In this document: positions 49,431 through 60,792 of the stretch, in pieces
How the letters are laid out: each line of letters begins with the position of its first letter
Position numbering within the stretch: the stretch's first letter is position 1
Assembly: GCA_037957365.1 (NCBI GenBank)
Contig: JARHVA010007810.1
Location: forward strand, 157,501-221,500
Reading direction: 5' to 3'
Source: Torreya grandis
Taxonomy: Eukaryota; Streptophyta; Pinopsida; Cupressales; Taxaceae
Length of the DNA: 64,000 bases
Made by a program: the position numbers and the translations under genes
Notes under the pieces: model-generated
Told to the model about the DNA's origin: nothing
Seen by the model: only the letters and a program-made list of their open reading frames with translations
Databases searched by the model: none

Positions 49431-50560
49431 ATTATGGGGGTAATTATATCTCAATAACCCCCTATAGTAGCCCAACTTGACTCTATGATACCACCAACTA
49501 CAACTAGTACATCTTTGTATCTTGATATGGTATCCATTATAAAAGAGATAGAATCTCTTCAATATAAGGTGATAAATATTTTGCAAGGTGCCTCTAGACA
49601 TACGTATGCCTTGGATTCTTTTTATCTACTTCATACACCATTGGCATGTCATATTGCTTTGACACCCTTACCACAAGGTTATGTTTAACCCAAGCTCACT
49701 ATATATGATGGAAAGGGTGATCTAGATATACATTTGAGAGATTTTAATGTATCATTCTTGGACTATGTGCCAAATGACTAGCTACTAGCCAAGCTATTTC
49801 CATAATCTCTAAAGGATTATGCTTTATAATGGTTCTATATTCTATCAAATCAGTCAACCAATGCATTCAATCCTTTAGCTAATATGTTCCTAGCTCATTT
49901 TAGCATTAACATTGGTGATAAGGTTTCATATGCCCAAGTTACAAAATAGAAACAAAGGTAAAATGTGCATCTCATAGATTATGTTCTCTGATATAAGACT
50001 CTTTTGGCTACGATGACTAACCCCATGGTTGATCAAGAGTTACAAGAAGTATTCAAAAAATGTCTTCTAATAGCTTTACATGATTCAATAATGTTTAAAA
50101 TGTTCTCTTCATTCACTTAGTTATGTCATACACTAAAGGAAAGGGAAGTCAATATAAGTTTAATGGGAAAACTCAAGTACATAAGTATATCAAAAAGAAT
50201 AAACAAGAGTAATAAAAAAATCCCATACAAAGTTAAGGTCAATGAAAACAAAAGTCAAAATATACCTATAGTAAATATAGATTCAAAGCTCCCTCAACAT
50301 GTGGTTTTATCAGCACCTCCTCGGTGAACCTTTACCAATCTACCAGTTCCTCCAGCTAGAGTTTTACAAATATTTTTGTAATGTAATATCATATATTTCC
50401 ATCCTATTTGGGAATTTTATCTAATAAAACCTCTTCCATGAGGATATGATCAACATGTATTTTGTGAGTTTTATGGGACACCAGGCCATACAACAAATAA
50501 ATGCATCAATTTTAGACACAAGATACATGACTAGATAAATGGTAACATTATTTATTTTGG
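49431..50560 (+). pseudogene. Element D Gag relic (Retrotrans_gag region and zinc-knuckle-like motif)
   Basis: One frame can be followed for over 350 codons with stops that look like changed Gln, Arg or Trp codons. After a first part with SIIKEIESLQYKVINIL come KLTIYDGKGD and HLRDFNVSFLDYVPND, LLAKLFP-SLKDYAL-WFY and FNPLANMFLAHFSINIGDKV: the order and spacing of a plant Retrotrans_gag domain (family form P-F-G--DP--HL--F, A--F---L-G-A--W---L, I-SF--L---F---F). Near the end (50,461-50,510) FCEFYGTPGHTTNKC with C, G-H and C spacing fits the variant zinc-knuckle (C-x-F-H---GH-T--C) of Tat/Ogre-like Gags. The structural protein would form the virus-like particle. The family call is strong; the copy is dead. 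Confidence 0.85.
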
Positions 50561-51260
50561 CACTTTAGTTGAGCCTCCTTAGGCAAAGTAAATATAGGAT
50601 AGACATTTTAAAATCTTCTCATATCCTTTTCAATAAAATTATAAATAAAATATATAGGGTACATCAGGTGTTCAACATGTATATAATTCACATCCCCCAC
50701 TAGATACATATAAGGCACCTTCATTTGAGTTACATACTTTGAGCAACATGATTGGTGTATATAAGTCTAGAGTTATAACTAGACCTTCCATTCCCTTCTC
50801 AGAGTAGGAGATAGTTGAGGATGATTCAAAATATCATGCACTCTTTATCAGATCTTACATTCATAATCATCATATTCATAGTGTTCTCATAGACAATGGA
50901 TCTAGTCTGAACACGTGAACTATGACATTATTTTAGCACTTAATATATTTAGAGTAGGATATTACTCTAACTAACATAGTTATTAACATATTTAGTGGGT
51001 AGATAAAATGTTCATTGGGTGAGTTTGTACTTCTTTTATAGGTTGGTCTAACACATGTGACCACACCATTTACTATTTTTCCTAGTGTAGTAGTTTTTGA
51101 TATGTTACTTAGTCAACCATGGATTCAAAAACTTTGAGAAATACCTTCTATAGTTCATAAATGCATGATATTCATTCACACTAATTAGTTTTTTATATTG
51201 CGTAGTGTTCCATATGAGTTACCACTCTCAATTTCACATCCATCTACTATTTTATAGTCA
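50561..51260 (+). pseudogene. Element D aspartic protease relic
   Basis: Continues in phase with Gag. HSVLIDNGSSLN (about 50,880-50,910) holds the active-site Asp in the DNGS form typical of Tat/Ogre-type plant elements. It is followed by CSLGEFVLLL, TTPFTIFPSVVVFDMLLSQPWI (about 51,055-51,130; family form PF-V-----YN-LLGRPWI) and IPSIVHKCMIF (family form PS--HQ--KF). A few stops. After about 51,260 a Pro/Ser/Thr-rich stretch can be read on to about 51,700, but no reverse transcriptase follows. Confidence 0.8.
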
Positions 51261-54200
51261 CCAATTTTAGTTTCACCACTACTTTCAATTTTTACACTAG
51301 TTTAAGTTTTGCCACCAATTTTAGTTCTTCTTCTAGTTCAAATTTAGACATAGTTGAGGCCTCCATCACCAACAAAGAGATTGCATACACTTCCACATAG
51401 TTATCTTGTAAAGCAACCATAGTTTCAAGATTTTAAACATCATTTAGTTACAATGTTCACACCTATGTAATTATCATTGAGGTCTTATGCATCTACTCAT
51501 ATAACACATTTTTAGAGATTTTTTCCTACTACCAAATGGGTCCTTAAGATCCCTAAAATTGCATCTACTTCTTAGAGTTATATGGAGAATCCACAATCAA
51601 TTTCTACTTCAATGATTTTAGAGAATTTATAACATATACAACTTTTAGAGCTATAGTCTTAGCCCTTCCATCATGCTACACGATCATGCACGATCCCTTT
51701 CCTTGATATAGGAAACCATGATAGGGAATCTCTTATGAGACTCATTGGTTAGTATCATCCCTTCCCAAATTACTTGTACATAGATTATTTTCAATTTATT
51801 GTACATAGTTTCTTTATGATTTATTTTACATAGTTTATATCAAATATACCAAATAACATACAAAAATTTCAAAAATCCAAAAACCAATTTAACATTTCAA
51901 AACACAAAAATATTCAAATAATTCAAAAACACAAAAACATTTAAATTATATGTATCATCCATACTTTACATTTATAACATCATGTTAGACTTATATTTTT
52001 TGTTTTATGTTATTGTTTGTTGATTTATCTACATTACCATGATTCACTTGATCTTATTTGAGTGTGTAAAGTGACATCCATCTCCTTGATTGCTTCACTC
52101 TACCCATTGAGGGGGAAAAACACTTCATACTTCTAAGACACACATAGATATGCATACCCACTAGGGGCATCTTATACATGATTACACCATCTAGGTTATG
52201 TCAATCCTACACCACACACTCTAGTTATCGTGTTGATGTATATTCATTACTAGATTACATAGATTACCCAATAAAAATTTCACTAGTATATAGCACTTGT
52301 GTATTTCTTAGCATATAATTGGTCTTGTACTACATGTCTTGCATACTTTCACTTCTTACTTTGTTTAGTTAGATGTTATTGTATTTCTAGTATTTACATG
52401 CTTTCCTTTCTTACTTTGTGTAACTAGATGTATTTGCATTTCTCAGTTCCAGTTTTGTCTCCTATATGTGCCTTATAGAAATTTTCAATGTCTTTTGTTT
52501 CTATTCTTATGTGTGCCTTAGAAAATTTACCAATGCCATTTTCCTATTCTCTTCTCTATGATTTTGTCTTTCATGTGAACCTTGATTATTTCCAATTGTA
52601 TTTGTATGTGGCATTTGAGCATGCCTTGTATGCTTATTTTTTAGTTTGAGTGACATGTGCCCATGTCACTTTTTTTCTTGGCCCATTGGCCACTCTTGTA
52701 TGCTTCTTGGTTCTTACCTTGTATGTTTTATGCTTGATTAATTTTCTATTATTTACAATGTTATGATATACATCAGGCTTTATCTTGCTTTCTTAGATGC
52801 CATGATGGACATCATGCTCCATCCGTATTTGAAAACTAATAACTAACAACTAAAAAACCTTCCAATTACAATTTACTTTATTTCACATGTTATTACATTA
52901 TTATATCTATCTAAGCATAACACTATTAATCTAAAAATCTCTCATTACAAACCATGTTATATCTTGACATATCTTGTCAATTATCATTGCTATATATGTA
53001 TATTTACAACATAACACACTTTCAAGTCTCTTTCTTCTAAAGGAAGTCATTACAAGGTCTTCATTCCTACCCTTAGAATATGGGGCAACAAATAGGGATT
53101 TTTTCATAGAGATTAGAGCTCTTAATAGTTGAAAAAGTAGTTTTCAAAACACCTAGAATAATAACTAGACTTCAAACTAGGTAGATAGTGAAAATTATAT
53201 AACAATCATCAAAATTAGCCTAAGATAATAGTGACAAGATTGGACTAAAATGTCAGATAGTAGGGTGTCTATTTTTAACACTCTTATCCAAATTTAAAAA
53301 AGTCAATTTTTCCATAAATAGGTATAAAACTAGGTTCAACTATAGTTTTTGTACATTCAAACTAGTTTAGATACAATAATTTAAATACTATTTTTCTTAG
53401 AGAATCTAGATATAGGAGGCATCATGTGTGGCATGATGAATCTCACTATAGATTTAGATATGGAATTTAGTATAACTTCTAGATCAAAATACATGTTACA
53501 GACACCAATGATTAGAGGTAATGTACATGGCACATTTATCTTCTTTTATTTTTGAGTTTAGTACATTACCTAGGCATTATTAGTAGTTGTGTGCCTTATT
53601 CCATCTACAGGTGGTTGGAATCATTTTGGAGTAGCTTTCATACAAGCCTAACCTCCACATTTCAGAGTGGGTTTCATGTAATACTAGTGCCTAGTTTTGG
53701 AGTGGTTGTCATACAATCCTAACCTCCACCTTTTAGAGTGGCCAAGACTAGCTTAGTTTCTAGCATGCATTTGACTATCTATGCCACATTATCATATTAC
53801 AGAGCATTCATGGGCTTCAAGATCCATCTCATATGACATATATTTCATATTGGTATCATTTGATAGCTTCACTTCATAGGGTAATGATGGAGCTAAAGTA
53901 ATAGCTAGCCTTTGTATTCTTGAGTCACTTACTCAAAGGGATTGGACACATAGTCCAAACATCTATTAACACATGCATGACCACCTAGTTTTACTTAGTG
54001 GGTGATAATGGAGCCAAAGGGCCAACCTTTGCATTCTTGAGCCACTCTTGGGGAATTGAGCACTCAGCTTTGTTTGTGATGTTACTCTTAGTACAACACA
54101 TACCCAACATTACTCAATATCACTCAACATCACAAGTTTTTTATTGGTCTATGTACTTGGTGAGGTGTATTCAATCATTTATCTTCCTCTTTCTCTTACC

Positions 54201-54408
54201 CAGCATTGAAAATTCTTATTTTAGATATAGAATATCTAGTAAGAACTGATCTACTCTTTGTTTTCTATTGTATATTTACACTTCACAATGTGCTCTCTCT
54301 ACACACATCTAGCATCACATAACTTCATGAGATTCACCCTTTTAAGTAAGTTTAGGTACATTTTTTATTTTTCCTTTATCCTATTATTTTGATTTTATTC
54401 ATCACTAG
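51261..54408. other. Element D spacer between protease and 3' LTR, with short tandem repeats
   Basis: 51.3-51.7 kb still reads as a Ser/Pro/Thr-rich peptide; beyond that no coding signal. It contains a purine tract TTGAGGGGGAAAAAC at 52,107-52,121, a run of phrases like ATGTGTGCCTTAGAAAATTT (52,460-52,700), three copies of TTTTGGAGT-G-T-TCATACAA / AACCTCCAC around 53,620-53,740, and two copies of a block GGAGC-AAAG...CTTTG-ATTCTTGAG-CACT about 120 bp apart (53,890 and 54,010). The 83-codon frame at 53,998-54,249 lies across the second of these and is not supported as a gene. Confidence 0.5.
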
Positions 54409-54425
54409 AATAAAGGGAGGGAAAA
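54409..54425 (+). promoter_or_regulatory. Element D polypurine tract
   Basis: AATAAAGGGAGGGAAAA runs straight into the 3' LTR start TGTCATCATATAAAATG. It is all purine but for one T and in the expected place; it confirms plus-strand sense. Confidence 0.75.
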
Positions 54426-55558
54426 TGTCATCATATAAAATGTGAAAATTTATGGCTTAAGTATGGATTATGAAATCCAACCCATAGTTCTCTCTTGCTT
54501 ACTCTCATGACCCTCATAGGCATATTTTCACTAATTACCAGTCATTCATAGCCTTCTAGATAGTGTTTTTGCCTCCTTCTAATAACATTTCTAGTGATAA
54601 TTCCATCCCCCTAGGTCCTATTCCTTTATGACTATAGAACCCAACTTGGCCTATAGTTATAAACCCTAGGGTGTCTATTTTTGGTGGTCTTATCTAAGTG
54701 TGTTTTTACCACCAATGATCATTTCCTTTTAGTTCCTATTCTTTTCTTTATTGAACTAACATGATTACATTCAACCCATGACCAATAAATCCCTATTAAA
54801 TCCCATTCAAAGTTCTTTTAGAAGGTAATCTTCCCTATTATTTGCATACATCCAACTGATACTACTACAATATTATTCAAATACTTACACCAGTCCTTAT
54901 CCACCTCAACAAAATCTAGTTTAGAATTTTTGCATCTTCATACACACTATTTCACAAAGCACATCAAGGGGGAGAACTACATATGGCTTGATCCCTCTTT
55001 AGATTATTGTTATCTAGGAAGTATGACCATACAAAGGGTTTGGATACATGTTCAATGTATGTTACACACACTAACATACCCCCTCTTCCTTAAAGTTTGT
55101 TAAAGCATGATAGAATCTAGGATTTAAAGACTAAATTAGCTCTATAAAGAGTTCTATGGACATTCAATAATCAAATTTTCATAAGTAGGCTCATAGGACA
55201 CAACGAACAAAACCCAAAAAGTTTAGGTTTTCTAGACAACAATGGAAGAAGAGGACTATAGCACTAGACCCTAGGGTTTCCTATTTTCATGCTCTTATAT
55301 AATCATAAAATGAAGGCTAGACCCTAATTTGTGACTATCTCTCAGTCTTGTATAGTGAATGCTAGACTCTTATCTCAATCTCTCAATCAGTTTCTAGATA
55401 AGTATTATTTTCTCTCCCTTATTACTATTCTTAAGAATATTGAAATTATATAAATCATTAGCTTAATTATTTCATATTGATTTATTAATTTAATTAAATT
55501 AGACCATTAAATAAATTAGGAATAGGATTCCAATATTCCTAAAAGTATTAAATTAACA
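54426..55558 (+). repeat. Element D 3' LTR (about 1.13 kb)
   Basis: Starts TGTCATCATATAAAATGTGA and ends ATTAAATTAACA; matches the 5' LTR along its length with scattered substitutions and small indels (for example, one copy has an extra TGGTGGTCTTATCTAAG segment near 54,690). Confidence 0.75.
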
Positions 55559-56880
55559 TGATCTTTGTTAGCATTCTATAGGGTGTTCAAACCTTTTTTA
55601 ATTCATAACATGAGGTCTAACCTATATCCATGGTTATATTCTATGGTCTACTTATTTAAATTTGTTTCAATCTTTAATTAATTCTTTAAGTCATAAAATG
55701 GTCCTTCAAACTCTCATATGAGTCAACTCCACATTATAAACCTCTATAAATGTGGTTTTTAGGGGTCACATTATATTAGGAATGTCTCTAAAAGGGTCTC
55801 ATTTCCATCATAATGTCATGACACAGTGTTTTATGCATAAAAGGGTCCCTTTAGATGTTAAACACATCTTTCATTCATCAAAAGGGCCCCAAACATGTTG
55901 AAATATGACCTTTCATTTTCCTATCCCATACTATCTAATTTTAAATAATATTTTACCTCTATTTTCCATCATCCTACCCACCAATGGCAATTCAAGATAT
56001 GAAACTTGAGAAAATGTAAGAAAATTTTAGGTTAAATTTTTTTTTAGGTTTCTATAGATCCATAAAATATGATCATGTCAAAATATATCATAAATATTTA
56101 AAGGGAAATCATATTAGGAATCAGTAAATATAACTTATGACTTTAAAGGTCAAATAATTCAAAACTTGACTCCTTTCCTCTATCGATATTTTTAGTAGGC
56201 TTGGAAATCCAATTAGGTTTGTGGATGGTATGGATAAGAGAGAGAATATGAGGACCTAAGACTTTTTTAAGATGATAATAACTTATTTGTACTCCATCTT
56301 CTGGAATTTTTATTATATTACCTCTCCTTTTATGAACAATCACTAAGGTAAGAGACTCACAATGTTTTATCCATCTAGGTAGGGTTCTAGTTTAATTTAT
56401 TTTCTCCATATTCGAGAATGATGAAAGTTGAATATGAATTTAGGTGGCTTATCAGGTGCCTACCCAACCTTTCTAAACCATACTCAATCCCCATTTCACA
56501 TGTGTGACCTCAAGGAGACAAGGAACCTTCTTTTGGAACTATTTATAGGTCTATAATAGTAAGGTTCTTGAGATTTCATGGTATCCATTAGTTGAAAAGT
56601 ATTATGGTCTCAAATATATTTTAAAAATACCCAAAGATATTAAATAATGGATATTCATTGATGGCATGGACCTAAAACCCACATAATTCTCATTACCCAT
56701 AATTCCACATGTAGTCAAGTGGTGTAGATCAAATAAATGAATCTGTAGAACTACTTAAAGGTTTAAAACATAGTATTTATAGGGTTTTGAAATGTATAGT
56801 GAGATATTTCATGAAGTTTCAGGTAATAATAAATATAATCTAATTTTTAATATCCTTTCACTAATTACTATCCCTTATAG
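55559..56880. other. Flank right of element D, no gene recognised
   Basis: If D inserted in repeat E, this is where E should resume; the matching part of the second E copy lies beyond the window, so this cannot be tested here. A 66-codon minus-strand frame at 56,143-56,343 has no motif. Confidence 0.35.
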
Positions 56881-58500
56881 AGGTAAACTCCATCACTAGA
56901 CTTCTTTGAATGATATAAGGCTAAAGAATTCATCATCTACAGGCTTGTACCTATACATTAAGGGGACAAATGTCTCTTAGATACCAAAAGAGGGATTTAA
57001 CTTAAAGATAATAGTTACAACCTACCTCATTGATATCAAGAGACTCCTCATGTGGATGAGAGATTTGCACTAAAGGGACTAGAGTCAACCCAAGGAAGCC
57101 CATTTAGATAAATCTATAATCTTGAGGCCAAGAGAATATATTGGCTTATGGAAGATTTGAGTGAGTCCTTAAATAGGTATGATATTTATTAATTTTTAGA
57201 CAAATGTGAATTTCAACCAAAATACTAATGTACCCTAATAGATTTGTACTAAAGAGGCTAAAGATAGCTTAAGAGGCAAAAGGTCTAATTAGGCCTAGGT
57301 AAATAACCATAAGCCTGTAGGTAAATATGTGACAATTTCAAATTTTTATGAGTTAAAAATATAATATAGGGATATATATTTCCCATTTTTTGTCATTCTC
57401 ACCAAAACACCATAATCTCTAATTAAGATAGCATCCACTCAAATGATCAAGATCATAAACTTCTCTCCACATGCCAATCATGAGAAAATAAGGATGGACT
57501 AAAGAGTTGGAAAAAAAATAATGGTGTGATGATAATAAGGAGTTTAAAATTATTACAATTATTAATGAGAGGTCATAAGCACACTTATATCACCCAAATA
57601 AATAAAATAACATCAAATCACTTCTCAAATGGGCTCACGTAATAAAAAATACACAACTATATCCTACACACTTGGTTGCAGGTGGAGAACAAGTTGAATA
57701 TCATTATTATTTTAGGGTGAATTTAATGTTATAAATTTAATTTATATTTAAAAAACCCATATAAAATATTATCAATGTTGATAAATGGAGAGAAGATTGT
57801 CATAAAGGAAAAAAATAACTCTCTCACATAGGATGCCAACTGTTACCTATAGTAAAATTCATGAAGATACAAGTGACTGAGTTTAAAATTATTGTGAAAT
57901 TTTAATGGGTTTGTGAATATGATAAAATTATTATTGTAATAATAAATATGACCCCAAATTTATAACAAAAAAATGAGGTCTATACTCACAGTCTTAGGTA
58001 AACCTAATTGCCACCTACAGGTAGAGTGCCAAGGAAGTGTTAGAGTAAGTTTAAACCCTATACAAGGGTGAGATAGATGAGTGAAATAAAGGAATTTAAG
58101 TTATTTTATAATAATATATTATGCCACATTTAATTATTTTGTCCCTTGAATCAATGGAGAACTTTGACAGGCTAATTATACCTAATAGGCCTAAATAAGC
58201 AGTTACATGCAGGGTCAGGAGAAGAAGAGTTAAAGTGTGTTGAACCCTATAAGGAGGTAAGTATAAGGGTGAAAAAAAGTCTCTTTACTTATTTCCTATG
58301 ATTTATCAACATTAATTAAACACCCTAGTCTTTTAAAGACAAGAAATATCCTAATGACCCAAATAGATGTATTAGGCCTAAAACTGATAGGTGCATACCT
58401 ATGCATGGAAATTAGGGATAAATTTCATGTTTTTGAAGTGTTTCATGTTAAAAACACAAAAATATGGTGATATCAATATCACAAGGTAATTTAGTATGTT
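56880..58500. repeat. Divergent tandem array of ~180-bp units (array 2)
   Basis: Core positions close to CTACAGGTG at about 56,940, 57,317, 57,679, 57,849, 58,018, 58,210 and 58,388: single-unit intervals of 170, 169, 192 and 178 bp, and earlier gaps of two unit lengths. A second phrase, TTTG-ACTAAAG-GACTAGAG, repeats at 57,065 and 57,242 (177 bp). Shares core and period with array 1; the units have drifted heavily. Confidence 0.55.
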
Positions 58501-60792
58501 TTTGACTCAAAAGTTAGATAAAAAACAATAATTGGACCCCTAGGGTTAAACTAGCATAATAACTCAAGAACCCTAAACCTATGAATAAGAGCTATGTAGA
58601 CACTTTGGAGAAATGAAAAGGAAAAAAAGTAGTTAAAACATGTTTAATGGGTTGTCACAGACTCCTAGGAAGTGTTAGAAGTTAAATCAAACACATTTTG
58701 CTCCTCTACACCTTTTCTCTCTCCATTAACCTCCCAAAATGCAAGGTTTTGAGCCCTATAGGAACTTTTTCCATGTTAGAAATATATGATGTAGATGTAT
58801 GGTTATATTATCTACTAGGGAATATTGAGCAGGATTTTATACTTCATGTTATTTTCATTTTTTATAGTTAAAACCCTTAGGGATATGAACAATCCTTAAT
58901 AGGTCAAACATGTCTAAACCTACTTAAACCTATCAAAATAACCCAATGGATAAAAAATTGAAAAAATCTCACTAAAATTACCTAATTTATCTTGGGAGAC
59001 ACCTAAAACTCATATTTGACTCTAAGAAGGTCTTAGTTAGACCAATGGTTGTATGAACACCAATACAAATTCATCAAAACTATACTTTTATAGTGGTTTG
59101 GGTAGAAAATGGGGTTATAAGCTTGGTGAACATGTGAAATAATTCAAGGGGTTATTATTAGTTGTCTTAAAACTTATTTGATCAATAAATACAACCAAAT
59201 GTCCCTAAAAATGCCTTTATAGGTCTACAATAAGAGCCTAGTCGAGAAAGGCTAGTGAAAGGTGACCTAGTCACCTAAATTAGCAAAGTTACATGGTATT
59301 TATTATTGAAATTATATAATTAATTATTTAATATTATTATCTATACTTGATATACACTAAAATATCCATCCTTGAAGGTTCTATGTGAGTTTCATTATCA
59401 TCCAAGTAGATAACACTAAGTGACTAGGCCTAATTGCCTAGTAGGCCTACTTGGTCAGCTAAGGGAGATGTTTCTTGAAATGGAGGGATTTAATATAATT
59501 AAATGGAGTTATGTTAACACCATTATAACTAATAAACTTAGTAAATCAGCACACCTCATGGCCATTATGGAGGATTAGGTGATTTTGGCCTAGTCAACAT
59601 GAATAAATAGAAGGGTAGGCTACTTAATGCCCTATATAGGATAGTTAGACCATGATACCACATGTTTAACTACCAGTAGAGGAATTTATAAAATAAATTT
59701 ATGTGTTAATGCTTTTAATTAGGTCAACCAAGGCTGAATTAGCCTCCACCACTCCATATCTATGCCATACTCTTTGAATAACATCAACTAGTCAATGTAA
59801 TGCATAGACTGATCATGGGATTTTTACTGATGTTTGTAAAATATGAATGATGGAATGATTATCTATATGGCTTGTAATTCCACTTACATCACAAATTTAC
59901 CTCTTACACCTTCTATTTGTTTTATAAATTAAGGATCTAAGGATATTGTACTAATCCCTTTACTAGATATGAAGATATTCTTCCCAAATTTGTAGTTTAT
60001 AACATTATAAGATAATGTAAAAACTAATTCATATTATCCATGTTAGTCTCTAGTGTGTTATATTATTTTTTTATTTATGTAAGTTGTATTTTTTCTCCCT
60101 TGGTAGGCCCTTGACTCACCTAGATGCTAGTAGATTATTCTATGTAGGTCACATGGTATGTGAAGGTGTTAGTGGTTAAATTTTGAGTGGACTTTGACTA
60201 GTAAGTGTCTTGAATCATGCCTTCTCTTCATGACCCTCATGTTATGATCATCTATCATATACTCTATGTTTCACATTTATTCTTATAATCCCTAGGATTG
60301 GGTGGTTTATTTACTTATCTTATTCATTAGTGTTGTTAAAAGGTCAAATAGAGTGGATATAACATATTGGTGCATCAACTTCAGTCGTATAGGTTTCATT
60401 TTCATGAATTTATCTATCTCTTTTCATCACCAAGTTAGTATTTTTAGGATTTTATCCATGACTGATGCACCAAAGGATCTAGCCCCATAAACTAGAGGTT
60501 TAATCCATCCACAGATCACCCATGTTACCCCGAACTTGTATAGGTATGAAAAATATTCTCCTAAGGGTTATATTTTGTGATTTAATATTTATTGAATGCC
60601 TAGTGGGACCAATATTTAGGTAATTATAACACTGACTTACATTATTTGATGATCTTAAGAATCTTCAATTATGCTAGTGGCATATTAGTAGTTAAAATTC
60701 AGGCTGAGAGGCATCATTTGTTCATCATCTTAGGGTAAGAATAGTTTGTCATTGATAGTTTACTTTGTTCTTCATTCACATTATGATGTCTA
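58501..60792. other. Region between array 2 and ORF G
   Basis: AT-rich with several AGGCCTA blocks (58,370, 59,436, 59,451). No primer-binding site or LTR edge could be fixed. The 62-codon frame at 60,302-60,490 is not supported by a motif. Confidence 0.35.

Larger units (their letters stand above)
47589..55558 (+). mobile_element. Element D: Ty3/gypsy-type LTR retrotransposon with Gag and protease only
   Basis: Direct LTRs at 47,589-48,740 and 54,426-55,558, a Gag-protease relic on the plus strand (about 49,430-51,260), and a polypurine tract abutting the 3' LTR, all in one orientation. About 3.1 kb lies between the protease and the 3' LTR, but no reverse transcriptase, RNase H or integrase motif was read there, so this is a pol-less element (as in Gag-only non-autonomous plant elements) or an internal-deletion derivative. 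The Gag and protease motifs look Tat/Ogre-like. No convincing target duplication was found. Confidence 0.75.

Noticed and set aside
53998..54249. 83-codon plus-strand frame in element D spacer
   Set aside because: It overlaps a short tandem duplication and shows no motif; it lies after the Gag-protease relic with no pol context.
47582..55582. TGATA/TGATC or ATAGG as target duplication of element D
   Set aside because: Either choice needs a shifted LTR end or tolerates mismatches; no clean duplication abuts both LTR ends.
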